Of a stretch of 64,000 nt of DNA, positions 54,076 through 64,000 are shown piece after piece (the first letter of the stretch is position 1; the number at the start of each line of letters is the position of its first letter). A program made the position numbers and the translations under genes. The stretch spans positions 124,001-188,000 of the forward strand of contig JAKZHN010000047.1 in the NCBI GenBank assembly GCA_037179335.1, written 5' to 3'. Below the pieces are notes generated by a model that worked only from the letters and a program-made list of their open reading frames with translations, was not told the DNA's origin and searched no databases. This DNA is from Cyclaneusma minus. Its lineage: Eukaryota; Ascomycota; Leotiomycetes; Marthamycetales; Marthamycetaceae.

Positions 54076-55934
54076 GTAGCCATGGATCAGGGGCTATCCG
54101 ATCACTAGGTTTTTCGAGCTTCAACGTGCGATGGACAAAGTGAGCTCTGATCGCGACAAGCCGTCTCCGCGGGAGCCCTTGGGACATTTGGGGCTCAACG
54201 TTGGCGGGTTTTCGATCTTCCGCATGCTTTCGTTCCGGCGGGAGTTGTCATTGCGGATGATGTGGTGATTTAGGATGGCTAGTGTTGTGAAGCCGGCGCG
54301 CTTGGCTTTGGGGAAGCAAGGGATCGGGGCCGCCCGAGATCAGCTAGGGGCAGCGAGTTTTGAGGTCGATCACACCGAAGGTGTGGATTTGATGAGGCCA
54401 AACCTGAATCCTTGCCACTTGGGAGGAGCAGAAATACATTCTTTCTTGGGCGGTAGGAGTGGAAAGACTCGTGATCCTTAGGGGTTCTGGATATTTCTGT
54501 AGTGCCTTTTACAATATCGTCTTGTTCCTGGGAGTATACAAAGTGTTGAGGGACGTAGGTGCTTGATATTGGAAGGTCTAGCTAAGGCCCAGCTCTTATG
54601 GAGCTGGGGACGGCGCTAACAAAGGAGCTAGTGCTGCTGCCTGATATGGCAGGATGACACAAAGGAAGATGGAGAAAAGGGGAGGAGGTAGCCATATTTC
54701 TGCAATGACGTTCTTGTTATTTCTTAGGTATGGGCCACGGGGTGACACACTTGAGCGGGTTGATCGCATATCTAGAGTGCATTCACGGCCTTCCGTTCGG
54801 CTGATAAACTGAAGTGGTGATATGATGTTGATGAGCACAAGGGAACAAAACCCCGGGCTCTGTCTTGCCAAAGTTTGTGTCTTTCACGCAGCACATACTT
54901 CACTTCCTACAGATTGTTTGGCGATCTCATAATCTTCCTCTGTCTCTCAGGTATCCTCATTCTTTTAATTAGCTCGAGCCCCGGACTAAACTAGACGGGA
55001 TCTGGAATACAAAAGTTATCGATTTTACACCGCCAGAATGAAAACAATGTCTAAGAAAGCTATCAATAGATTGTTAGTATTAACAATACTGAATCAAATT
55101 TGGACAAGTTGGACAAGTTCTTTTACATTGTCTCAAGTACCATCCCAGCTCCGGCCCCCAAACGACAGTAGTAACACGAGATTTCCGGTGGATGCAGACA
55201 CCCCCATACTTGGCCAGAATATCCAATGGCTGATGTCCACCTCCAGGCAGCAACGCCGGACCCCGCATTGCTTCTTCCTGTGCTTCCCATCCTGCTTCCC
55301 TCTTTATCTGCCCCAAAAATCTCGACATCGTGTTCTTCGAAGCCATCAAGTCAAAGTGGCCCCGAACCTCAGCATCCTGTTCTTTTAACTCACGATCTTG
55401 GAGTTTCTAGGATATTGAGTATCGCGCCGTTGTATTTCTCGAGGTCATCATTTCTTTCAGCATCGTCATCATCGTTCACTCCACTGCCGAGCATCGTTCT
55501 GCGACACCGTCATCACCAACTCCATCTTATCACTCTGAGATCGAGACTGTGGTTCACAGCAGTGTACGGATATCTAATCAACTGATTTTGAATCCCCTGC
55601 TCGACATCCTATTCTATCCCAGAGATCGTCAGATACCACAGGACTACACAGCGACTCCGGCTCAGCCTCTCGCTCAGCCAGCAACACCCCGAACATTCGG
55701 ACGCGGATGCAGACATCCCCCGCTTCGCCGCAAGATCCAACAAAAGATCCCCAGACACCAGACGCAAGCATAGGTAGCACGCATTATCCGTTTCAATCAT
55801 CTCTATCCCGCCTGTCCTCATACTCTCCAAACTCGAGCCTGAAACATCGTGCTCTTCGAATTCAACATCTTGGAATCTATCCTGTCACTGCGCGATCCAA
55901 CATTGCCATTTGCAGCATCCCCGTTCAAGTCGCC
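54076..55934. other. Region between HET genes 2 and 3
   Basis: 1.9 kb with the family A LTR-like insertion. An in-frame ATG at 55707 could extend HET gene 3 by 76 residues. A 68-codon ORF at 54275-54481 has no family signs. Confidence 0.4.
54544..54659 (+). mobile_element. Small LTR-like insertion, family A copy 2
   Basis: 116 bp from TGTTGAGGGACGTAGGTGC to ATGGCAGGATGACA, flanked by a perfect 5-bp duplication CAAAG (54539-54543 and 54660-54664). Nearly identical to 26513-26630, so both insertions are recent relative to the decayed repeats around them. Confidence 0.88.
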
Positions 55935-58264
55935 ATGCCTTCGTTGGCAGAAGTACTGGAGAAAGTGGCACGAGATGCTGAGGAAGAACCGACTCAACCA
56001 AGCAATAGCCCACAAATCGAATTCGACAGAGAAGCTCTGAGAGCTGACAACGCAGCATTGTGCGAGAAGTGCTATGAGGTTGTCGAAGCCCTCCTCACTC
56101 ATAGTTCCGGCTATGCACGAACAGAGGCGCCGTTACCACGGTTTAGCAGTAGCAGTAGAATGCCACATAAGCTTGCAAGTACTATCCGAGAGTCTGCCAG
56201 CAGGGGCTGTCCACTTTGCGCCATGCTTGTAAAGGCGATTGGAATACGGGGAGCTGTTCCGGATACTAATCCTGGCCATACATCCTATACTTGGTACCAA
56301 ATATCGGGATCGATATATTCGCCAACGGTATACGAGAGCCAAATCGCAGATGTTGGGAGATGGAAGGACACTTCCAGATGTGGCTTGTATGCGATGGAGA
56401 AGAGAATTTCTGTCTACTTTTGGATATCCGATTCTCCGAGAGGGCCTTATGTTGGACCTTATAGTGACAATGGAGGACCGTTTCACTCTGCCAAGTTCTC
56501 GTTGGAGGTTGAAAATATATGTTTTCCCAGTAGCAATGGATATGGTATGCTTCTGTTCTGCCAACGTTTTGCTGCTTAGATATTAATCTCCCAGGTTTAG
56601 GCTTGCAATCCACGTCATCGATATTGACAGATTTGAAGGAGATTATAAAGACTTGCTGTCAAACGTCTGTAAAAGATCTCTCTATACCAGACACGTCCCC
56701 CGACGGCCATTCATCACTGAACAAAAGGAAAGGTTTCCTGCCAACACGTCTCATTGACGTCGGCACCAGCCAAAGCGAAGAGAAGGCCTGCCTCGTACTT
56801 GCCGGAGATCTGTGTGGGGATGAAAAATATGTCACCTTAAGCCATTGTTGGGGAAGCGATAAGAAGAAAGTCCCTCTCAGGTTGCTGGAAGCCAACATAG
56901 CCAGATTTCTTTATGAGATCCCATGGACGCAGTTACCACTCAATTTCAAAGATGCCGTTTTAGCGACTCGACAACTTGGAATACGGTACCTTTGGATCGA
57001 TTCGCTATGCATCATTCAAGACTCGGCTCACGATTGGGAACAGGAAGCGGCGTTAATGGCAGGAGTGTACTCAAATGCCTTGTGCACTTTGGCCGCTAGC
57101 GAAGCACGGGATTCTACTGATGGCTTTCTCAGTCAGGTCTCCAAATGGAATCCTTGTTTACTTCGACTTCGAAATTCGGCAACCTCTCTACAGAATGCGG
57201 CTTTTCTTCACATTTACCCGGCAGGAGAACACAGAAAGCTCGAACACATTATTCGACAAACACCTCTCAACCATCGTGGCTGGGTTTTCCAAGAGCGCTT
57301 ACTCTCAAAACACGTCCTACATTTTACAAAACTCGGCTTGTTTCTAGAATGCAGACCACCTCGCGCCGAAGATAAAAACCAGATTGATAAGTTGTTGACA
57401 GAAAGTTCAACAGGGGTCTCAGACTGGTCTTCCTCGGCCTCCTTTTCTAGGGGAAATCCGGCCTTCCGCGACCCTATATCATGGAAAAGCTATCACTCGG
57501 GGGCTTTCTGGCAACCTTCCGAGGATGGCTGGCCAGAATGGGTAGATGTTATTCATACTTACTCACGCTGTTTATTGTCTGAGCAATCCGACAAGCTTAT
57601 CGCCCTTTCAGGATATGCGAGAACTTTCGGCAAAGCATTCTCTCTAGGGACTTATCACGCTGGCTTCTGGGAAAAGCATTTACTTGGACCTCTGATCAGA
57701 CTGGGAGCCTTGTTATGGTACTGCCCCCGCACATCAAAAACAAGACCTGTCGATTACCGTGCACCAACTTGGTCTTGGGCTTCTGTGGATGACTATGTCG
57801 AAATTAATATCACGGACCAGATGTACAGACCTACTGCCAAGATTTCTGCAGTCTCTACAGAGGTCAATCAACTGAACTTGTTCGGAAACACAGGCTCAGG
57901 ATTGCTTCGATTGACCGCTCCTCTACTAGCGGCAAGCTCCGTTGACAAGTTTCACCCTCAAGTGAAAGTCTACCGTGATACATGTTCCGAATCGGATATT
58001 GGCGAAAACGATGGCATATATTTCTGTTTCTTTGACAGGTATCTGTATACGGGATTAGTCCTAAAAGCGGAAAAAGGTAAGAACGGCAGATATTCCCGGA
58101 TCGGAAGATTTAGTCAAATAAGGCCTATAGAGTTTGTGAAGTTGTTACAAGAGTCTTGTATTCCTCAGAGTCGGTACTTGCACAAGACAACTCACGGTAT
58201 GTGGGATCGCGGTTCACCTGAGAGAGAGGTCGAAGTGCCATCCTACGAGATTGAGATTATATAG
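55935..58264 (+). CDS. HET-domain protein 3
   Basis: About 759 residues from exons 55935-56544 and 56595-58264 (50-bp intron, GTATGC to CCCAG). The start MPSLAEVLEKVARD was chosen for its good context (GCCATGC) and because upstream sequence is Ser/Pro low complexity; ATG at 55707 is in frame and remains possible. Pre-domain cysteines are CEKCYEV (residue ~41) and CPLCAML (~92). The HET core is at ~280-350: YVTLSHCWGSDKK, LPLNFKDAVLATRQLGI, YLWIDSLCIIQD and HDWEQEAALMAGVYS. NHRGWVFQERLLSKHVLHFT and APTWSWASVDD follow. It is the third HET gene within 17 kb. Sequence around the core is closer in style to HET 1 than HET 2. Confidence 0.9.
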
Positions 58265-59566
58265 ATGTCAGACTCACAATACTCATCAATGCAATCGAAG
58301 AGAAGCATCATCACTTTTCAAGACTCAAGAGTGGCAAAGCAAGACCCAGAAACTCCCAGATCATCGATCATAGTGTTACGAACCATTTGTGGACCTGGCG
58401 AATCCCACATCATGGTCGTCTCGTATGGCAACTGAGGGCCATGATGATCTCTTACCATTTTACATGTACAAGATATGACAGAAATTCCGACCTTGAACAA
58501 CTTCTAATGAACAAAAGGATGAAACTCAAATTTCCCATGCGTGCCGTCACTCCAGTCGAACCAGAGATTAAATATTCTGTTTCTGGAAAACACATACCTC
58601 TCAAGGTCACCAAGCTTCTCTCATTGCACAGCAAAAGATGAGACTGCCTGGGGTCCCTATTTGGAATAACGACAAGCAAATATTTTGAGAAACCTGACCC
58701 CTGCTTCACCTCAATCAACAATCGTAAAAGCAAAATCGAGGACAGACACTCGGGGCTTACACTTCCACAACAAATTCTTGAACTACGACCTCTGGCTAAG
58801 AAAACGACCAAAAGCCTCAAACTTTCATCAGAGGGCCGCAATTGCCGTCGGAACTCCCATAGATTCCAAATTTGTGTTTCTAACGTCTGAGAGTAAAAAA
58901 TACATGAACTCTCAAGCATCAACGTTACCAAGTTTCTCGTAGTGTGTAAAAGAAAAAATAAAAGAGTCTCATACTCTACCCTACTCAAAAGGAGGACAAG
59001 CAAACTACTGAGCTGTACGAACCGCTAGCCCCTGGTAGTTTGGTCTGGCACCTTCTAGATTCCTTTGAGGCTAGGCCCTGGAGCTAGTCCTTTGTAGTTT
59101 AGGTCTTGATTCCTAGCTTCTAGCTAGTTACTCATAGGGTAGCTAGCTCCAATTTGAATCTATATCGATTCCTATATTTCAGACCTTCAACACAAACTCC
59201 TTCAGAAACCAAGTTACCAACCCCTTCCTCCGCTCTGCTGATGGCCGTTTAGAATACGCACGGTAGTGACAATATCGAAAATTCTCCAAGCCTAGATAAA
59301 CACTCCAACCATTGAAACCAAAGAGCAGATATTTTCAAATAGCGTATACTCAATTCGTGGAACTCCTGAGCTAAGCCCCAATTCCAAACTAAAATTGAGA
59401 GCGACAGTATCGCCAGAGCGGCCAGACGGAGACTTTCTCATTCCCTTATCCACCAGATGGAAAGATATTTTAGATTCACCAGATGAGAGATATTAGACAA
59501 CGACCAGAACTTTAAGAAAACTACCTACTTACCTTCCAGACTGAAAGTTTTAGCGATCGGTGATCA
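58265..59566. other. Region downstream of HET gene 3
   Basis: 1.3 kb. A minus-strand ORF (58452-59003) is hydrophobic but has no family signs. It contains the family C LTR-like insertion at 59006-59192. Confidence 0.4.
59006..59192 (+). mobile_element. LTR-like insertion, family C copy 2
   Basis: 187 bp from TACTGAGCTGTACGAACC to CAGACCTTCAACA, flanked by a 5-bp duplication CAAAC (59001-59005 and 59193-59197). The first base pair of TG is changed to TA. Its duplication defines the family boundaries used for 29199-29397. Confidence 0.75.
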
Positions 59567-59795
59567 CTCAAGGGTGTGGGAAACTTAAAAACTAGAAACT
59601 TGGGAATTTCTAGATAAGTTGGAACTTGGAATTAAATTTGGACTACCTTAATTTTGTTTATAAATTCAAGTTTAAATTCAAAAATCTAAGTTAAAACTAA
59701 AGTTTCTGGGTTTAAATATAAAAAACTAAATTTGGGACCCTTTAGTTCGTTCCAAACTTAAGTTTGAGTTTGACCCTCCAAGTTTCCCACACCCT
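59567..59795. mobile_element. Small AT-rich MITE with 8-bp duplication
   Basis: Perfect 16-bp inverted ends AGGGTGTGGGAAACTT (59571-59586) and AAGTTTCCCACACCCT (59780-59795). An 8-bp duplication GGTGATCA lies at 59559-59566 and 59796-59803. Four extra bases (CTCA) lie between the left duplication and the left inverted repeat, so the exact left end is slightly ambiguous. The interior is AT-rich with nested AAACTTGG/CCAAGTTT-type palindromes. No coding capacity; hAT-like by duplication length. Confidence 0.75.
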
Positions 59796-60160
59796 GGTGA
59801 TCAGCGTCTCCAAGGAAGCGAAATCCACACCTGATCACTGTCATCTTGCATACCAAGATCGAACTTCGAACTTCATTGTTAATACACGTGTAAAGCATTT
59901 TATATCGTCATAATATTTGTAGCTTTCACACGTACGTTCAAACAAAGTTGCACTTGTCAAAAGACCAAGAAGGCCATTACGTCACCGCAACGCCCCCTCG
60001 CGTGCCCCTCCAAGAAAAATTCCAGACATGTCCGGACCGCGATGACCGCAACCAGCACCACCAAAGAATAACGTCACGAAACCTCTCGTCCTCTTCTCCT
60101 ACTTCACAAACTTTGCCAAGAAGATCGCGAAACCCAAGTTTACCCACTCAACCACCCAGC

Positions 60161-61807
60161 ATGGCGCACAACTACATCCTCCGCGTCACGACCGGCACCG
60201 AGTACGACGTCAACACGCACCAAATCATCCCCGTCAACACCTCCAAGCCCATCGAGGTATCCTCCAACCTCGTAGACGCGAAAGTGAACGTCCGCATACA
60301 GGTCCGTCCATCAATATGCTTTTCACCTTAGTAATTCCTTGCCGGAAACCGCTGAGTCAAGTCCCCAAGAACCCTCAACTAACTTCACTTACTCTCGCAA
60401 CAACAGAAATACCGCGGCCTCCCCCCCAACTCCCCCACTACCTCTCCCTACTTCGATCTGCCCTCGCACGCCAAAGCCGCCGACCAATACAGCATCTCTT
60501 TCTCCTTCACGCCCAAGTCTACCATCAATGGCGACGATCTGGTGTTTGGCAACGACTTCGACCATCCGATCCGCGACCGTCTGCCACCTGGCTTTTCGTA
60601 CGCTTTCAAAATCGTAAAATGGGCTGTTGATCCGGGGTTGGATGGGGATGTTTATGCCGAGAAGCCGTATCTTTATGGGCCGGCGGCTAGTAGTATTAAT
60701 ACGCTTTTTGTGGGATCGAAGGGTGATGAGGGGAAGAATGACAAAGTGGGAGAGGCGGGGATGGTTTTTGAAGAGGGGGGGAGTGAGGAGGGGTTGGAGG
60801 CGAGGAAGGAGGGGAATGTGCCCGAGGGGGAGGCGGCGCGGAAGAAGTGGTTTTTGAATGAGGCGAATCGGAAGGGCTTTGAGTGGGAGGCGGGGAGGGA
60901 GTATCGGTGTGATTTCTTTAATCCGTATTTGGACTTTAATGGTGAGTTGAGTGTGCCATCAGGTGGTTTGAGGGATTTGGGACTTCCCTTTCCTTCCACT
61001 CTTATGTGCCATCAGGTGGTTGAGGGATTTGGGACTGCCCTTTCCTTCCACTCTTTCAATAGAGGGAGTTGGAGAGAGTAGTCCTTAGACCTTCGATTCA
61101 GCCTAGGTTCATGCGACTAATTCGTGGACAGATTTTGCGCTCCGACTTCCTGGGTACTCGCTGCCGATCATGAAATACTGGGATGGACAAGGTCTGAGGT
61201 AAGCAAGATTTCTCTTTCTGCGCAATGTGATCAGACCCTTCTATCTTGCAAGCTTCAACGGCACCGGATCGTGATAGCAATTTTTTTTTATAGGGGCCAG
61301 CCCCCAAACCCCCGTGGCTCGCTGCGCTCGATCTTCCTAGGAGTGGAATTTGTTTGAGTGAAATCGAGCGCAGCGAGGTTCAATGGTCATGGTGTTACAT
61401 TGGGTGTTTATACCTACTACCCGCTCATCCATGTTTCCATCCCTTCACACCCCACCTGTATCAATTTCCATCTCCCCCCCACATGCAGAAATGCGAAGGA
61501 ATCCCAGGCATCAACACCAACACCGAGACATTTTCGCAGGCCAGAGCACGTCAAACGCTCACATGCACTCAGATACGTGCTCAAGAACCGCAAGACCGAT
61601 GAAGTCTTGCTCGTCGTGCTGTTCACGCTGTACCTGAAGGAGGATGTGAATGAAGATGGTTCGTTGAAGGAGGGTGCTGTGGGAGGGACGCCGCATGGGA
61701 AGCCGATTGATGAGAGTCATGAGGATGAGGTGGTGGATGAGGAGGTGAAGGCTAAGCATGGTGAGGGGAAGGCAGAGGAGGAAGATGATCAGGGGGGCGT
61801 TGACTGA
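60161..61807 (+). CDS. UPF0590 / DUF1769 protein
   Basis: Conserved fungal protein of unknown function, about 325 residues. Exons 60161-60301, 60407-60941, 61132-61198 and 61573-61807. Conserved blocks: MAHNYILRVTTGTEYD, VNTSKPIEVSSNLVDAKVNV, KYRGLPPNSPTTSPYFD, YSISFSFTPKSTINGDDLVF, GNDFDHPIRDRLPPG, then LRLPGYSLPIMKYWDGQ (exon 3), and YVLKNRKTDEVLLVVLFTLY (exon 4). All junctions keep frame (GTCCGT, GTGAGT, GTAAGC donors). Intron 2 contains a tandem duplication of about 55 bp (GTGCCATCAGGTGGTT...). Intron 3 (374 bp) contains foldback arms and the 214-bp block shared with 47200-47413. The C-terminal tail is acidic and Lys-rich. Confidence 0.9.
61293..61378. repeat. Inside-out foldback arm pair in DUF1769 intron 3
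   Basis: Arm 61293-61332 (GGGGCCAGCCCCCAAACCC to CTGCGCTCGAT) and truncated opposite arm 61363-61378 (ATCGAGCGCAGCGAGG). The second arm stops abruptly where similarity to 47200-47413 ends. Confidence 0.87.
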
Positions 61808-62303
61808 AGAAATTGCTTGCCGGGGGTGAGGTGCGGGTTATTGGTTTGGGAAAAAGGCAAAGGTAGAATATGGAAGGGAAATGGGACTGGAGCAAGGCAC
61901 GGCAAGTATCGGTATTCCCAGCATCACGACTGAAACATAGATGACAGCGGCCTGGCATGGCTATGACGGCAGAAACTATGACGGCAGAAACAACTCTTTT
62001 CTTTAGTGTGTTATCGGTATGGGATGATACCCCAATATACATGGTCGGGATCAGGCTATACAAATAACTTTCTGTCACTGTGTTTCGAAGCGAGCAGCAT
62101 TTGATGCTGGAAGTTGCCACAGCCGGATGGTGGCACGAAATCAATGTTACTTTGCTTGGTAATCCGACTGAATAATAGGTGAGATCGTCGCAATATTTCT
62201 GCCTACATCCATTCTCTCTTCTCTCATGTCTGCCTACATACAGCCATTATTCCAAAGCTCGAAAGTCTGCAACAGAGTTTCTACTCCCTGCCCGCTCATC
62301 GTC
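61808..62303. other. Intergenic region upstream of the FAD oxidase gene
   Basis: 496 bp. Short direct repeat TATGACGGCAGAAAC around 61962-61990. No gene was seen. Confidence 0.4.
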
Positions 62304-64000
62304 ATGTTGCGTTCCCTGCTAACCACGACTCTACTGTCTCCCTTCATTTCCGCCCAACATGTCAACTCGACATGCCGATGCTATCCAGGCGACGACTGTT
62401 GGCCTACCGCAGCGGAGTGGGCTGCTTTCAACAGTACCATTGGGGGCAGACTTGTAGCTACGATCCCACTGGCTGCACCTTGCCACAACGACAAATGGGC
62501 GGCATACGACAATGCCACTTGCACGACGTTGCAACAAGGCTGGCTGGAACCGCAAACGCAGTTCGTATCCTAGCAAACCTACGGCAAGTACTGATGTCAG
62601 CCGCCGGCAAGTACTGATGTCAGCAGCTATGACTCGTCCTCGTCGGTGATGGCGCCTTTCTTCGCCAATCAGAGCTGTGATCCGTTCCTGTCAAAGTCCT
62701 CCCAATGTGTCATTGGAACATATGTGCAATACGCAGGTGAGCGAGAAACATCAAGGTCGAAAGAGTATCAAGCTGATGGACCCAGTCAACGTATCTTGTG
62801 CTGCAGACGTTGCGGCGGGCATCAAATTCGCAACACAAGGCAATATCCGTCTAGTCGTTCGCAATACAGGACATGAGTATGACTTTCTTTGAGATATCAA
62901 GGCAAAACTGACGAGGCACAGCTACAATGGAAAGAGCACGGGCTCCGGAGCGCTGGGGATCTGGTTGCACCACCTCAAAGATATCAGTATTGGGAATTGG
63001 ACCGACCCATACTATACCGGCTCGGCTATCAAGATGGGAGCTGGCGTCCAGGCTTTCGAAGCTTACAGTGCGGCCAATGCGAGTGGCCTGCAAGTGGTGG
63101 GCGGCGAATGCCCGACGGTGGGCATTGCGGGCGGCTATACTCAGGGTGGCGGCCATTCCGCTCTTGCGTCCAAGCATGGTCTTGCAGCCGACCAGGTACT
63201 GGAGTGGGAAGTGGTCACTGGTACTGGGGATTACCTTGTGGCAAATCGTCAGGTCAACGAGGACCTCTACTGGGCTCTGTCCGGCGGTGGTGGAGGCACA
63301 TACGGCGTGACGCTTTCTCTGACTTCCAAAGCGCACCCGGACACGCCTACATCGGCCATGAACCTCACGTTCAGCAGCGCCAACACGACGCAGGATAGGT
63401 TCTACGACGCCATCGGTACCTTCCACGCATCACTTCCTGCCATGGTAGATGCCGGCGTCATGAGTGTTTGGTACTTTTCCAACGAGAGTTTCGCCATCTC
63501 GCCAATCACCGGTCCCAACGTAACAGTGGCACAGCTGAAGAAGTTCACAAAGCCACTAATCCAAAAGCTCCAGAAGCTCGACATCGCCTACACCAGCTAC
63601 TTTGGCCAGTTCGAAGGTTACTTGGACGAGTACAATGCCATGCAGACGCCTATTGAAGTGGGCATTGCACAGTACGGCGGCCGCCTCATCCCACGCTCGG
63701 TAGTCGAAGACAACAACACCGAGCTTACCGCTGCCTATCGATTCATCAACAACCACGGCGGTCAGTTCATCGGCGTTGCCGTCAACGTGTCATCTGCTAT
63801 AACAGGCAACGTCAGCAATGCCGTGAACCCAGCCTGGCGACGAGCGTTGATTGACACAGTCATCACGACGTGCGTCCCTCTTGCCATGGAATCCTCATCA
63901 TCAAAACCATCCATCTGCTAACACTTCACCAGGCCCTGGAACTTCACAGCACCCTGGTCCTCGCAGCTCTCTGCCCAAAACAAAATGACCTCACTTCTGC
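62304..64000 (+). CDS. Secreted FAD-linked (BBE/VAO-type) oxidase, 3' end outside window
   Basis: Oxidase of the berberine-bridge-enzyme-like group; substrate unknown. Exons 62304-62560, 62624-62736, 62786-62876, 62922-63869, 63933-64000 and beyond; all phases agree. The signal peptide is MLRSLLTTTLLSPFISAQHV. Conserved text: CYPGDDCWPTAAEWAAFNST, MAPFFANQSCDPF, and LVVRNTGHDYNGKSTGSGAL, whose His is the likely 8-alpha flavin ligand. VGGECPTVGIAGGYTQGGG follows, whose Cys fits the second (6-S-cysteinyl) flavin bond, then LYWALSGGGGGTYGV. Several N-glycosylation sites are present. About 490 residues are visible of an expected ~550-600. Intron 1 carries a tandem duplication of GGCAAGTACTGATGTCAG that doubles the acceptor; only the downstream copy gives the in-frame THSYDSSSSVM junction. 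Confidence 0.9.

Noticed and set aside
55707..55934. Upstream in-frame ATG for HET gene 3
   Set aside because: The added 76 residues are Ser/Pro low complexity and the context is poorer than at 55935; kept as an alternative only.

Overview
The window is nuclear DNA from a filamentous ascomycete (Pezizomycotina). The evidence is short GT-AG introns (about 45-120 bp where not invaded), three HET-domain genes, a Dal5-type transporter, Fig1, a UPF0590/DUF1769 protein and CCCTAA-type telomere-like arrays. I cannot fix the genus. The sequence has three N gaps (2166-2537, 31397-31822, 46896-47199).

Layout. 1-2930: kynurenine 3-monooxygenase (minus, 3' end outside) with a 2.3 kb first intron full of repeats. 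3565-5608: methionine aminopeptidase 1. 5609-9326: gene-poor. 9327-10328: N-terminally short O-methyltransferase. 10948-14303: large CorA-like membrane protein. 14398-15512: Fig1-like protein (minus). 15939-17047: GFA-domain protein. 18265-19911: MFS transporter. 19912-22445: telomere-like repeat, hAT-type MITE, pyrimidine-rich DNA. 22446-24855: F-box protein (minus). 24856-32437: repeat-rich, with minisatellites, small LTR-like insertions and one split hypothetical locus. 32438-34065: small cupin (minus). 35787-39765: SPT5 (minus). 41090-43771, 51001-54075 and 55935-58264: three HET-domain genes, with a secreted protein gene (46179-48000) and a mutated 18S rRNA relic between them. 60161-61807: DUF1769 protein. 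62304-64000: start of an FAD-linked oxidase.

The genes do not form a metabolic cluster. They are housekeeping genes (NAD+ synthesis, N-terminal Met removal, Pol II elongation) next to accessory genes (HET proteins, secreted oxidase, transporter). The most striking property is the mobile DNA. A GC-rich foldback repeat with ~45-nt arms (outer end ATCGAGCGCAGCGAG) lies in 8 of the 30 introns I could place, in 7 genes, and all three assembly gaps fall inside it. Several tiny LTR-like insertions (about 115-190 bp, mostly TG...CA, usually with 5-bp target duplications) and two MITEs with 8-bp duplications can be read directly. A 214-bp chimeric block is shared almost exactly by two unrelated genes 14 kb apart.

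Exon coordinates were derived by hand from splice signals, reading frame and family knowledge. No alignment or search was run.
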